Source of the DNA: Alphaproteobacteria bacterium | Lineage (GTDB): Bacteria; Pseudomonadota; Alphaproteobacteria; Rhodobacterales; Rhodobacteraceae | DNA length: 64,000 nt | Assembly: GCA_024280735.1 (NCBI GenBank) | Contig: JAJRPO010000068.1 | Coordinates: 1 to 64,000, forward strand | Direction: 5' to 3' | Shown: in pieces, positions 8,761 through 17,728 of the stretch | Numbering within the stretch: the stretch's first letter is position 1 | Layout of the letters: every line of letters begins with the position of its first letter | The notes under the pieces: generated by a model | What the model saw: only the letters and a program-made list of their open reading frames with translations | The model's database searches: none | Told to the model about the DNA's origin: nothing | Made by a program: the position numbers and the translations under genes

Positions 8761-8803
8761 CCCCTTTGGGGTGGATGATGGGCGCGGTGTAACAGCCGCG
8801 CCC
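8761..8803 (+). terminator. Hairpins after the capsid gene
   Basis: A stem GGGCGCGG (8780-8787) with CCGCGCCC (8796-8803) and an 8-nt loop follows the capsid stop; CCCC-TTT-GGGG lies just before. The downstream sequence is not a clear T run, so this may be a partial terminator or an mRNA 3'-end stabiliser within a 173-bp gap, the widest gap in the cluster. Confidence 0.5.
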
Positions 8804-8909
8804 TTGCTTGGGGCTTGTCCCCTTGGTGACCTCCTGCGCTGTCCAGCTGCTCCCCTCCGTCCGAACAGGGCGGGAGGCACCTAATTATATTCAACATCGG
8901 AGACTACCC

Positions 8910-9497
8910 ATGATTTTGACTGAATTGACGACAATTTTGACTGCGCAATTGCCTGTCTCGTTGCTGCGCGAACATTTGCGTTTGGGCACGGGATTTGCGG
9001 AGGACGCTGCACAAGATGCGCTGTTGGAGGCGTATTTGAGGGCGGCGATTTCGTCAGTCGAGGGGCGCACCGGCGTGGTGCTGCTGGAAAAAGGTTTCAG
9101 CTGGGGGCTGACGGCGTGGCGCCATTTTGACCGCCAAGCGTTGCCGGTACGACAGGTGAGTGCGATTTCCGAGGTGAAACTGGTGGATGTTGTGGGGGCG
9201 GAGACGGTTTTGGACAGCGGTTTGTATCGACTGTGCAAGGATGATTTGGCGCCGGCGATTGCGGCCACGGGGCTGGCTTTGCCAAGTATTCCGGTGAACG
9301 GCTCGGTGGAGATTTCATTTACAGCCGGATACGGGGCGGATTGGGTGGATGTGCCGCCGGATTTGGCACGGGCGGCAATAATGCTGGCGGCAGATTTTTA
9401 CGAGAATAGGGCGACGCAGGATGCGACGAGCCTGCCTGCGGGGGTTTTGGCGTTGTTGGAACGGTTCCGGCCTATTCGTGTTTTTGGGGGTGTTTGA
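8910..9497 (+). CDS. g6: GTA g6, head-tail adaptor
   Basis: Adaptor that binds below the portal in the neck; 195 aa when started at ATG 8910 (MILTELTTIL), which has CGGAGA upstream. The frame is open to 8808, but the extra residues look random and overlap the post-capsid hairpin region. The helical N-terminus with LREHLRLG and DALLEAYLRAAISSVEGRTG resembles phage gp6/head-tail connector proteins. Its stop overlaps the next ATG (TGATG). Confidence 0.88.
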   Translation: MILTELTTILTAQLPVSLLREHLRLGTGFAEDAAQDALLEAYLRAAISSVEGRTGVVLLEKGFSWGLTAWRHFDRQALPVRQVSAISEVKLVDVVGAETVLDSGLYRLCKDDLAPAIAATGLALPSIPVNGSVEISFTAGYGADWVDVPPDLARAAIMLAADFYENRATQDATSLPAGVLALLERFRPIRVFGGV

Positions 9498-9829
9498 TGG
9501 TGGAATTGAACAGGTTACTGGCATTGGAAGAGAGCCAGCGGGTAGCTGACGGCGCGGGAGGGTTTTCTGAAAGCTGGGTAAAACTGGGTGATGTTTGGGC
9601 GTCTGTTGATGCGCGAACGGTGCTGGGGGGCGACACGGCGGGGGCTGATTTATCCCGTGTTCGCTATCGGATTTTGCTGCGCGCGGCACCGCAAGGTTCG
9701 AGCGCGCGACCAAAGCCCGGGCAGCGGTTTGTTGAGGGGGCGCGGCTGTTTTTAGTGGACGCAGTGAGTGAATTTGACCGTCTTGGCTTGTATCTGGAAT
9801 GCTGGGCGCATGAGGAGATTTTGGCATGA
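9497..9829 (+). CDS. g7: GTA g7, head-tail stopper
   Basis: Small beta-rich neck protein of the head-tail joining/stopper type, 110 aa. Family-like features are the short N-terminal LNRLLALEE, the SWVKLGDVWASVDA strand pair and a C-terminal ECWAHEEIL. The ATG overlaps the g6 stop. In RcGTA the equivalent seals the head after packaging. Confidence 0.87.
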   Translation: MVELNRLLALEESQRVADGAGGFSESWVKLGDVWASVDARTVLGGDTAGADLSRVRYRILLRAAPQGSSARPKPGQRFVEGARLFLVDAVSEFDRLGLYLECWAHEEILA

Positions 9830-10236
9830 GTTATGGGATGTCGTTTGCGTTGCAGGAAGCTGTTTATGCGGAGTTGAGCACGGATGTGGTTTTGGTTGGC
9901 TTGGTCGGGAGCGCGATTTTTGATGCGCCGCCGATTGGCACGCCACCTGCGTTGTATGTGCTGCTGGGAGCCGAGATTGTGCGGGATCGGTCGAGTAAAA
10001 CCAGCGATGGGGCGGCGCATGATTTCGTGGTGAAAGTGGTGTCTGACGGCGCTGGTTTTGCGGCGGCCAAGGGCGTTGCGGGGGCGGTTTGTGACGTGTT
10101 GGTGGATGCTCGTTTGGTATTGTCGCGCGGTCGAATGAGCGGCCTTGGGTTTCGTAGAGCGCGCGCACGGCGTGGCAAAGGGCCAGAGGGGCGGCAGATT
10201 GATCTGACGTTTCGGGCCTTTGTCGAAAATGTTTAA
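9826..10236 (+). CDS. g8: GTA g8, tail terminator (DUF3168)
   Basis: 136-aa DUF3168-type protein; in RcGTA this position is the tail terminator capping the tail tube. An N-terminal helix (FALQEAVYAELS) is followed by VGSAIFDAPPIGTPPALYVLLG and a C-terminal strand QIDLTFRAFVENV. The ATG overlaps the g7 stop by 4 bp. Confidence 0.9.
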   Translation: MSYGMSFALQEAVYAELSTDVVLVGLVGSAIFDAPPIGTPPALYVLLGAEIVRDRSSKTSDGAAHDFVVKVVSDGAGFAAAKGVAGAVCDVLVDARLVLSRGRMSGLGFRRARARRGKGPEGRQIDLTFRAFVENV

Positions 10237-10259
10237 ACACTTGATTTGGAGAGATTATT

Positions 10260-10673
10260 ATGGCTGCACAAAGCGGTAAAGACCTGTTGGTCAAGATTGA
10301 TATGGATGGGGCCGGGTCGTTTGTGACCTTGGCCGGCCTGCGCGCGACGCGGATTTCATTCAATACGGAAACGGTTGATGTGACCTCGCTGGAAAGCGTT
10401 GGCGGGTGGCGTGAGTTGCTGTCGGGCGGCGGGGTGAAATCGGCGGCGATTTCGGGGTCTGGTGTGTTTGTTGATGCGAGTTCAGACGAGCGGGCGCGAC
10501 AGTTGTTTTTTGACGGCACGGTGATGGATTTTCAGGTGATTATTCCGGATTTCGGCACGGTTGAGGGCGCGTTCCAGATTTCCAGCATTGAATATGCGGG
10601 GAATTATGATGGTGAGGCGACGTACGAGATGGCGATGGCCTCGGCCGGTGCTTTGACGTTTACTGCGCTTTGA
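10260..10673 (+). CDS. g9: GTA g9, major tail (tube) protein
   Basis: Tail tube subunit of the TP901-1/lambda-like type, 137 aa and beta-rich. It starts MAAQSGKDLLVKI after GGAGAG and contains the ISFNTETVDVTSLES segment common to these proteins. The stop overlaps the g10 start (TGATG). Confidence 0.93.
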   Translation: MAAQSGKDLLVKIDMDGAGSFVTLAGLRATRISFNTETVDVTSLESVGGWRELLSGGGVKSAAISGSGVFVDASSDERARQLFFDGTVMDFQVIIPDFGTVEGAFQISSIEYAGNYDGEATYEMAMASAGALTFTAL

Positions 10674-10987
10674 TGGGGAACCCTTATCGTGGTGATGTGG
10701 TGCTGAAAGTGGATGGGTGCGAGTTGCCCATGCGCCTGACGCTGGGGGCTTTGGCTGAGCTGGAAACGGTGCTGGTTGAGGATAACCTGATGGCCTTGGT
10801 GGAACGGTTCGAGAGCGGCGCGTTTCGGGCGGGTGATCTGATTGCTCTGTTGGTAGCGGGCTTGCGTGGTGCGGGCTGGCAGGGCACGGCTGCGGATTTG
10901 GGCGCGGCCGAAATTGGCGGTGGCGCGATTGAAGCGGCAAAGGCGGCAGGGCGGTTGTTGAAGCTGGCGTTTAGCCTGCCGGAATGA
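10673..10987 (+). CDS. g10: GTA g10, tail assembly chaperone-like
   Basis: 104-aa protein beginning MGNPYRGDVVLKVDG; its beta-strand start and helical remainder (GALAELETVLVEDNLMALVERF) match the gpG-like part of tail assembly chaperones. ATG 10673 was preferred to TTG 10670. It overlaps both g9 and g10.1, in line with strict coupling of the tail genes. Confidence 0.85.
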   Translation: MGNPYRGDVVLKVDGCELPMRLTLGALAELETVLVEDNLMALVERFESGAFRAGDLIALLVAGLRGAGWQGTAADLGAAEIGGGAIEAAKAAGRLLKLAFSLPE

Positions 10988-11172
10988 TGCAGTTGTTTGA
11001 TTGGCCTGCTTTGATGGCGCTTGGATTGCATCAATTGAAGCTGTCGCCTGAGGTCTTCTGGGGGCTGACGCCGCTGGAATTAACCATCATGGCGGGGGGC
11101 GTTGCGGGGGCTGTTCCTGTGGTGACACGGTCGCGGCTGGATGCGTTATGCGCTGAATTTCCTGATATTTAG
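10984..11172 (+). CDS. GTA g10.1, small tail assembly protein
   Basis: 62-aa protein of the phage tail assembly chaperone type, with the motif LKLSPEVFWGLTPLELTIM that marks this family in GTA clusters. Two adjacent ATGs (10984 and 10987) overlap the g10 stop. Size, position before the tape measure gene and the FWxLTP motif support the call. Confidence 0.85.
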   Translation: MMQLFDWPALMALGLHQLKLSPEVFWGLTPLELTIMAGGVAGAVPVVTRSRLDALCAEFPDI

Positions 11173-11181
11173 GAGTGAAAA

Positions 11182-11844
11182 ATGGCAGAGTTTAAAGATG
11201 ATCTGGAGCAGTTGGATCTGCAATTGGCCTCGCTTGAGGGGAATTTGGCGGGGGCGACGGCGCTGACGGCGAGTTTTCAGCAGGAGTTGCTGGGGATGCA
11301 GTCAAGCATTTCGCTGGCGGAGAAGGAGGCGCGGGGATTTTCGCGGTCTTTGAGCCGAGGCCTGCGCGGGGCGTTTGGCGATTTGGTTCTTGAGGGGGCC
11401 AAGCTGTCGGATGTGCTGGGGAATGTAGCACAGAAGATGATCAGGACCACGTTTAATCAGGCGCTTTCGCCGATCACCGACGCGCTTTCGGGTGTGGTGA
11501 CGGGTGGTTTGGGCAGCCTTTTTGGCGGCTTGTTTGGCTCGGCCAATGGCAATGTTTTTGCGGGGGGGCGCAATACGGCGTTTGCGGGTGGCGGGATTGT
11601 GAACGGGCCGACGGTTTTTCCGATGCGGGGTGGTACAGGGCTGATGGGTGAGGCGGGGCCGGAGGCGATCATGCCGCTGTCGCGTGGGGTGGATGGTAAA
11701 TTGGGGGTGCGGGGCGGCGGTGGCGGTCATATCACTGTTAACATGAATATTTCTACGCCGGACGCGCAGAGTTTCAGGCGATCACAGACGCAGGTGGCGG
11801 CGGGAATTAGCCGTGCAATTTCACGCGGCAATCGCAATCAATAG
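11182..11844 (+). CDS. g11: GTA g11, tail tape measure protein
   Basis: Sets tail length. At 220 aa it is very short, as expected for the stubby GTA tail. An N-terminal coiled-coil half (to about residue 60) is followed by glycine-rich and hydrophobic stretches (SLFGGLFGSANGNVFAGG) and a conserved GLMGEAGPEAIMPLSRG motif near the C-terminus, which is typical of GTA and related tape measure proteins. AGGAG precedes the ATG. Confidence 0.92.
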   Translation: MAEFKDDLEQLDLQLASLEGNLAGATALTASFQQELLGMQSSISLAEKEARGFSRSLSRGLRGAFGDLVLEGAKLSDVLGNVAQKMIRTTFNQALSPITDALSGVVTGGLGSLFGGLFGSANGNVFAGGRNTAFAGGGIVNGPTVFPMRGGTGLMGEAGPEAIMPLSRGVDGKLGVRGGGGGHITVNMNISTPDAQSFRRSQTQVAAGISRAISRGNRNQ

Positions 11845-11853
11845 GGGATTGAT

Positions 11854-12486
11854 ATGAATTTTCATGAGGTACGTTTTCCGGCGAATCTGTCGCTGGGTTC
11901 CGTTGGTGGGCCAGAGCGGCGCACGGAAATTGTGACGTTGAACAGCGGGTTCGAGGAGCGCAATAGCCCCTGGGAACATTCACGGCGCAGGTATGATGCG
12001 GGGGTGGCGATGCGGTCCTTGGATGATCTGGATTTGGTGCTGGCGTTTTACGAGGCGCGGCGCGGGCAGTTGTTTGGGTTTCGCTGGAAAGATTGGTCGG
12101 ATTTCAAGACTTCGGTGCCATCGCAAGAGCCTGTGTTTGATGATCAGGAAATTGGGGTTGGCGATAGTTTGGCCTCTGAGTTTCAGCTGTGCAAGAACTA
12201 TACTTCGGGGGATGTCACCTATTGCCGAGCGGTTTCCAAGCCGGTTTTACACACGGTTTTGGTGGGAATCGAAGGCGTAGAAGTGTTTGAGGGCGAGCAT
12301 TTTGATTGCGATTATGAAAACGGGGTTTTGACGTTTTACGAGGCCCCGCCGGAAGCGGCGCGGGTGAGCGCGGGATTCTATTTTGATGTGCCTGTGCGCT
12401 TTGACAGTGATCGGTTGGAAATGAGTGTGGCGAGTTTTCACGCCGGCGAAATTCCCAATGTTCCAGTGGTAGAGGTGCGGGTCTGA
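11854..12486 (+). CDS. g12: GTA g12, distal tail protein (DUF2460)
   Basis: 210-aa DUF2460-type protein, the distal tail ring in RcGTA. It begins MNFHEVRFPANLSLGSVGGPE, a typical family start, and carries the YDAGVAMRSLDDLDLVLAFYEAR and FGFRWKDWSDFKT regions. It overlaps g13 by one base (TGATG). Confidence 0.93.
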   Translation: MNFHEVRFPANLSLGSVGGPERRTEIVTLNSGFEERNSPWEHSRRRYDAGVAMRSLDDLDLVLAFYEARRGQLFGFRWKDWSDFKTSVPSQEPVFDDQEIGVGDSLASEFQLCKNYTSGDVTYCRAVSKPVLHTVLVGIEGVEVFEGEHFDCDYENGVLTFYEAPPEAARVSAGFYFDVPVRFDSDRLEMSVASFHAGEIPNVPVVEVRV

Positions 12487-13376
12487 TGCGGGATATTGAT
12501 GCAGGGTTTCAGGCCCATTTGGATACGGGTGCGACGACGCTGAGCCGGGCTTGGGTGGTGCGTCGGCGTGATGGTTTGGTGTTCGGGTTTACGGATCACG
12601 ATAAGGCGCTGGAGGTTGACGGGGTGACTTGCGAGGCGGCGAGCGGGATGGATGCCTCAGCGTTAGAAAGTTCAACGGGGTTAAGTGTGGACAATGCGCA
12701 GGCGGTTGGGGCGCTTTCCTCGGCTGGGATCACGGATTTGGATGTGGAGACGGGCAAATTTGACGGGGCCGAGGTTTGGCATTGGGTGGTGAATTGGCAG
12801 GATAGCGCGCAAAAGGTTTTGCAGTTTCGCGGGTCTTTTGGTGAAATCCGCCGTGGTGCAGGGGCGTTTGAGGCGGAATTGCGCGGGTTGTCCGAGGTTT
12901 TGAACAGGCCTGTGGGGCGATCCTATTTGCGGCAATGTGATCGGGTTTTGGGTGACGGCAAATGTGGCTTTGATATTAATGCTGTCGGGTTTGTGGTTGA
13001 GGCTGTTGTGGATGTTTCTTCGGGGCGTCGGGTTGTTGAGCTGAAGAATATCACCGGCTTTGCTGAGGAGTGGTTTCTGGGCGGCGCGGTGACGTGGCTG
13101 ACGGGGGCGAACGCGGGGGCTGTCGGGTTGGTGCGCGTGGATGAGACGCGTGGCAATCTGCGGGTGGTTGAGCTGTGGCAAGAGACCCATTTTGCGATTG
13201 AGAGTGGCGATATGCTGCGGATTCATGCGGGGTGTGACAAGGCGGATTTTACCTGTCGTGACAAGTTTAGCAATTTTGCGAATTTTCGCGGGTTTCCCCA
13301 TATGCCGGGTGAGGATTGGAGTGTGTCTTATCCGATTGCGGGTGGCGATCTGGATGGTGGGTCGCTGGTCTCATGA
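12486..13376 (+). CDS. g13: GTA g13, tail hub protein (DUF2163)
   Basis: 296-aa DUF2163/phage_BR0599-type protein forming part of the baseplate hub. Conserved features include RRDGLVFGFTDHDKALEVDG near the N-terminus, a CDRVLGDGKCGFD cysteine motif near residue 155, and HAGCDKADFTCRDKFSNFAN towards the C-terminus; the cysteines may bind an iron-sulfur cluster, as proposed for the RcGTA hub. ATG overlaps the g12 stop, and g14 overlaps its own stop. Confidence 0.92.
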   Translation: MRDIDAGFQAHLDTGATTLSRAWVVRRRDGLVFGFTDHDKALEVDGVTCEAASGMDASALESSTGLSVDNAQAVGALSSAGITDLDVETGKFDGAEVWHWVVNWQDSAQKVLQFRGSFGEIRRGAGAFEAELRGLSEVLNRPVGRSYLRQCDRVLGDGKCGFDINAVGFVVEAVVDVSSGRRVVELKNITGFAEEWFLGGAVTWLTGANAGAVGLVRVDETRGNLRVVELWQETHFAIESGDMLRIHAGCDKADFTCRDKFSNFANFRGFPHMPGEDWSVSYPIAGGDLDGGSLVS

Positions 13377-13810
13377 ATGTGGTTTTGAGTGCGGCGCGGG
13401 GCTGGATTGGCACGCCTTATCGGCATCAGTGTTCCGTGCGCGGGCAGGGGGCGGATTGCTTGGGGTTGCTGCGCGGGGTTTGGCGCGAGGTTTTGGGGGC
13501 TGAGCCGGAAGATATGCCGGCCTATACGCCCGATTGGTCTGAGGCGTCTGGGTTGGAGCGGATGTGGGAGGGTGCGGCGCGGCATCTTTTGACAGCACCG
13601 CCTGATTTGGAGGCCGCTGGCGAGGTGGTTTTGTTTCGGATGCGGCGCGCTGCCGTGGCGAAACATGTGGCGATACTGGGGGATTTAAGCCTTGGGTATC
13701 AAACGATTATTCATGCCTATAGTGGTGCGGGGGTGGTGGAAACACCGCTGTCGGATGCTTGGGCGCGCCGTATTGTGGCGCAATTTCGATTTCCGGAAAA
13801 GAGGGTCTGA
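13373..13810 (+). CDS. g14: GTA g14, NlpC/P60-type peptidase
   Basis: 145-aa cell wall peptidase of the tail tip, thought to cut recipient peptidoglycan. The catalytic cysteine is in GADCLGLLRGVWRE and the histidine in AKHVAIL. It starts at ATG 13373 (MNVVLSAARGW), which overlaps the g13 stop (ATGA); the longer open frame to 13316 lies inside g13. The N-terminal WIGTPYRHQ motif is typical of the family. Confidence 0.93.
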   Translation: MNVVLSAARGWIGTPYRHQCSVRGQGADCLGLLRGVWREVLGAEPEDMPAYTPDWSEASGLERMWEGAARHLLTAPPDLEAAGEVVLFRMRRAAVAKHVAILGDLSLGYQTIIHAYSGAGVVETPLSDAWARRIVAQFRFPEKRV

Positions 13811-13813
13811 CTG

Positions 13814-16800
13814 ATGGCGACTATTTTACTTTCTGCGGCGGGGGCGGCGATTGGTGGCACCTTTGGCGGCACTGTTTTGGGGCTGACAGGGGCGGTGATT
13901 GGTAAGGCAATCGGGGCCTCTGTTGGGGGCCTGATTGATCAGAAAATCATGGGGACCGGGTCGCGAGTGGTGGACACTGGGCGGATTGAGACGTTTCGCT
14001 TGCAAGGGGTTGCTGAGGGGGTTCCTGTGCCGCGTGTCATGGGGCGGATGCGGATTGCGGGGCAGTTGATTTGGTCGAGCAAGTTTCGCGAGAACGTGAG
14101 TACGACGCGCAGTGGCGGCGGCAAGGCGACGGGCAGTCCTAAGGTGACGACGAATAAATATTCCTATTCTATCAACATTGCATTTGCCCTTGGGGAAGGT
14201 GTGGTCGGTAAAGTTGGGCGTATCTGGGCGGATGGCACCGAGATTGCACGCGAGACCGTGAATATGGCGTTTTATCCCGGCGATGAAGTGCAAAACCCTG
14301 ATCCGACGATTGCGGCGATTGAGGGGATTGGCAATGCGCCGAGTTATCGCGGGACGAGTTATGTGGTGTTTGAGGATTTGAATTTGGAGTCGTTTGGCAA
14401 CCGGATTCCGCAGTTCAACTTTGAGGTATTTCGCAAGGCACAGCCGGAGCATTTTACGGTGGATGATCCGGCGCAGGATATTGGTGGTGTGTGTTTGATT
14501 CCGGGGACGGGGGAGTATTCTCTGGCGACAACGCCGGTGCATTATGCGGGTGAATTTGGCGATGGGCATTCGGCGAATGTGAACACAGGGCGCGGGGATA
14601 CGGATGTGGTTCATGCGCTGGATGATTTGGCGCTGGACCTGCCGAATGTGGGGTCGGTGTCGCTGGTGGTGAGCTGGTTTGGCGATGATTTGCGGTGTGG
14701 CAGCTGTCAGTTGCAGCCCAAGGTCGAGCAAATTGCGGTGGATGGTACACCGATGGCGTGGCAGGTTTCGGGGGTTGATCGGGCGACTGCGGCGCTGGTC
14801 AGCTTGCTGGAGGGGCGGCCTGTATTTGGTGGAACGCCGAGTGATGCCGCGGTTCTGGAGGGTATACAGGCGATTAAGGACAACGGGCAGGATGTTGTTT
14901 TTTATCCATTTATTTTGATGGATATTCAGGCAGGCAACGGGTTGGGTGATCCTTGGTCGGATAATGCAGATCAGCCTATGATGCCTTGGCGCGGGCGGAT
15001 TACTACGGCGGAGGCACCGGGGCGTGCTGGCTCTACAGATCAGACGGGTGCGGCCGGCACGGAAGTTGCGACGTTTTTTGGCAACGCGCAGGCGAGTGAT
15101 TTTGCGGTTGTGGATGGGGCTGTGGTTTATTCGGGTCCGGTCGAGTGGTCGTATCGGCGGTTTATCCTGCACTATGCCTATTTGTGCCAGATTGCTGGGG
15201 ATGTTGAGGCGTTTAATATCGGCTCGGAAATGCGGTCCTTGACGCAGGTGCGTGATGGGGCAGCGACGTTTCCGGCGGTGGCTGCTTTGGTACAATTGGC
15301 GCAGGATGTGCGCAGCGTTTTGGGGCCTGATGTGAAGATCGGTTATGCGGCGGATTGGTCGGAGTATTTTGGCTATCACCCGCAGAATGGATCGGGGGAT
15401 GTGTTCTTTCATCTTGATCCGCTGTGGGCGCAGAGTGAGGTCGATTATATCGGTATTGATAACTATATGCCGCTGTCGGATTGGCGTGATAGCTTGGGGC
15501 ATTTGGATGAGGGCTATGGGTCGATTTATGCGCAGGATTACTTGCGCTCGAATGTGGCGGGGGGCGAGGGGTTTGACTGGTATTATGCCAGCGCGGAGGA
15601 CCGCGATGCGCAGAACCGCACGCCGATAACAGATGGTGCTTATGGCGAGGCTTGGGTGTTTCGCTATAAGGATATTGTGAATTGGTGGTCGCAGCCGCAT
15701 TACAACCGGATTGGCGGGGTGCGTGATGTAACGCCGACGTCTTGGGCGGCTGAGAGCAAACCTATCCGGTTTACGGAATTGGGTTGTCCGGCGGTGGATA
15801 AGGGGTGCAATCGGCCAAATGTGTTTTTTGATCCGAAGAGTTCAGAGTCAGCTTTGCCTTATTATTCAAATGGTTCCGATGATACCTTTATGCAGGCGCA
15901 GTATTTACGGGCTGTTTATGGCCATTGGCAGGAAAAGGCGAATAACCCGACGTCGGGCATATACTTCGGGCCAATGCTGGCCTTGTCGCAAAGCCATGTC
16001 TGGGCCTGGGATGCCCGGCCTTGGCCGGAGTTTCCGAACCGTTTGGATGTGTGGAGTGACGGGGAGAACCATGCGCGCGGGCATTGGTTGTCAGGGCGTT
16101 TTGGCGAGCAATCTTTGGCTGCGATTGTGTCGGAGATATGTGAGATTTCGGGGCTGACGGACATTGATGTGAGTGAGTTGTACGGCAACACCACGGGGTT
16201 TGCCATGCGGGCGACGGAAACGGGGCGGCAAAGCTTGCAACCATTGATGATGGCGTTTGATTTCTCGGCTTTTGAGGTGGACGGGGTTTTGAAGTTCCAC
16301 AATCGACGCGAGGAAGTGGCGTTTACGGCGGTTGAGGCTGATCTGGTTTTCAGTGGTGTGGACACGCCAGTGGTGGGTAAGACACGGCAGCCGGAAGCGG
16401 AGACTTCGGGAAGGGTCCGGGTCAGTTTTTGGGACAAGAGTCGTGATTATCAGACGGGTTCGGCGCAGTTTATTATGGCGGATGATCCGTCGGTTTCGAC
16501 GTCGAGCTTGGAATTACCGATTGTGTTGAATGACGGTGCGGCGCGTAATATTGCCAGCCGCTGGTTAGTGGATTCAGAGGTGGCGCGCGATGAGTTGAAG
16601 CTGACATTGCCGCCCTCAGTACGTCATGTGACGGTAGGGGATGTGATCAAGCTGGCGGATGGTGCCACGGATGCGACCTACCGTGTGGAGCGGATTGAGG
16701 AGCAGGGGGCGCGGACGGTTGAGGCGGTTCGAATGGAGCAAAAAACCTTTAAGTTAAAGGATGTTACCTCGATTGTAACCTCTGGAAAGGGGGCGAGTCC

Positions 16801-17728
16801 GGCGCTGCCTTTGCACGTGGCGTTTCTGGATCTGCCATTGCTGCGGGAGAACCAAAACCCGTCTGCGCCGTTTGTGGCGGCTGCGGGGGCGCCTTGGCCG
16901 GGGGGGGCTGCTGTGTATTCGGCGGTCTCTGATGAGGGCTATGTTCTGGATGTGGTTGCGGATCAGCCGACGGTGTTTGGCGTGACGCTGACGGATTTGG
17001 CGCGCGGGGATGTTGGGTTGTGGTCTGAGGATAGCTTTGGCGTGCGCCTGTCGGGGGGAGCGTTGCAAAGCCGGAGTGAGCTGGAAGTGCTGAATGGGGC
17101 CAATGCGCTGGCGATTGGGGGCTTGGGTGATTGGGAAATATTGCAGTTTCGCGATGCGGTTTTGGCGCCTGACGGCAGTTATACCTTATCGGGGTTCTTG
17201 CGCGGGCAATTGGGAACTGAGGGTGTGATGGCTGATATTTGGCCCGTTGGCACCAAGGTTGTGTTTTTGGGGGATACGATGGTGCAGATTGATCTGTCGG
17301 ATGCGGATCGTGGCCTTGATCGCCATTACCGTGTGGGACCTGTGGGGCGTCCGGTTTCTGATGGCAGTTTTGCGCATTCGGTGGCGGCATTTGAAGGGGT
17401 TGGGTTGCGGCCCTATGCGCCTGTGCATTTGGCGGTGGCGGATGTCGCTGGTGATAAATCTGTTTCCTGGGTGCGCCGAACCCGCGTTGATGGCGATAGT
17501 TGGCAGGGGTATGAGGTGCCTTTGGGCGAAGGTTCCGAGAGCTATTTGGTGCGTGTGGTCGAGAGTGGTGTCTTGTTGCGTGAGGACGTTGTGAATGTGC
17601 CGGAATGGAGCTACCTAGCGGCGGATATTCTGGCCGATGGGGCAGGTGCGGCGGCCACTGTAGAGGTGTCGCAGATTTCGGATCGTTTTGGGCCGGGCAT
17701 GTTTGGGAGTGCCGGATTGGCGATCTGA
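13814..17728 (+). CDS. g15: GTA g15, tail tip 'megatron' with TIM-barrel domain
   Basis: 1304-aa tail tip protein, the largest GTA protein, forming the host-contact and DNA-release device. The N-terminal 60 residues are glycine-rich and hydrophobic (GTVLGLTGAVIGKAIGASVGG), followed by hub-like beta domains; residues from about 450 to 760 form the GTA-type TIM barrel/glycoside-hydrolase-like domain (IDNYMPLSDWRD, FTELGCPAVDKG); the remainder is beta-rich tail-tip structure. Full length with no break. A long open frame on the opposite strand is a composition shadow. Confidence 0.95.
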   Translation: MATILLSAAGAAIGGTFGGTVLGLTGAVIGKAIGASVGGLIDQKIMGTGSRVVDTGRIETFRLQGVAEGVPVPRVMGRMRIAGQLIWSSKFRENVSTTRSGGGKATGSPKVTTNKYSYSINIAFALGEGVVGKVGRIWADGTEIARETVNMAFYPGDEVQNPDPTIAAIEGIGNAPSYRGTSYVVFEDLNLESFGNRIPQFNFEVFRKAQPEHFTVDDPAQDIGGVCLIPGTGEYSLATTPVHYAGEFGDGHSANVNTGRGDTDVVHALDDLALDLPNVGSVSLVVSWFGDDLRCGSCQLQPKVEQIAVDGTPMAWQVSGVDRATAALVSLLEGRPVFGGTPSDAAVLEGIQAIKDNGQDVVFYPFILMDIQAGNGLGDPWSDNADQPMMPWRGRITTAEAPGRAGSTDQTGAAGTEVATFFGNAQASDFAVVDGAVVYSGPVEWSYRRFILHYAYLCQIAGDVEAFNIGSEMRSLTQVRDGAATFPAVAALVQLAQDVRSVLGPDVKIGYAADWSEYFGYHPQNGSGDVFFHLDPLWAQSEVDYIGIDNYMPLSDWRDSLGHLDEGYGSIYAQDYLRSNVAGGEGFDWYYASAEDRDAQNRTPITDGAYGEAWVFRYKDIVNWWSQPHYNRIGGVRDVTPTSWAAESKPIRFTELGCPAVDKGCNRPNVFFDPKSSESALPYYSNGSDDTFMQAQYLRAVYGHWQEKANNPTSGIYFGPMLALSQSHVWAWDARPWPEFPNRLDVWSDGENHARGHWLSGRFGEQSLAAIVSEICEISGLTDIDVSELYGNTTGFAMRATETGRQSLQPLMMAFDFSAFEVDGVLKFHNRREEVAFTAVEADLVFSGVDTPVVGKTRQPEAETSGRVRVSFWDKSRDYQTGSAQFIMADDPSVSTSSLELPIVLNDGAARNIASRWLVDSEVARDELKLTLPPSVRHVTVGDVIKLADGATDATYRVERIEEQGARTVEAVRMEQKTFKLKDVTSIVTSGKGASPALPLHVAFLDLPLLRENQNPSAPFVAAAGAPWPGGAAVYSAVSDEGYVLDVVADQPTVFGVTLTDLARGDVGLWSEDSFGVRLSGGALQSRSELEVLNGANALAIGGLGDWEILQFRDAVLAPDGSYTLSGFLRGQLGTEGVMADIWPVGTKVVFLGDTMVQIDLSDADRGLDRHYRVGPVGRPVSDGSFAHSVAAFEGVGLRPYAPVHLAVADVAGDKSVSWVRRTRVDGDSWQGYEVPLGEGSESYLVRVVESGVLLREDVVNVPEWSYLAADILADGAGAAATVEVSQISDRFGPGMFGSAGLAI

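Noticed and set aside
13826-15700. 624-aa open frame on the minus strand opposite g15
   Set aside because: It is antisense to the clear GTA tail-tip gene, is extremely rich in Arg, His and Pro, and has no domain or ribosome site; it reflects codon bias of g15.
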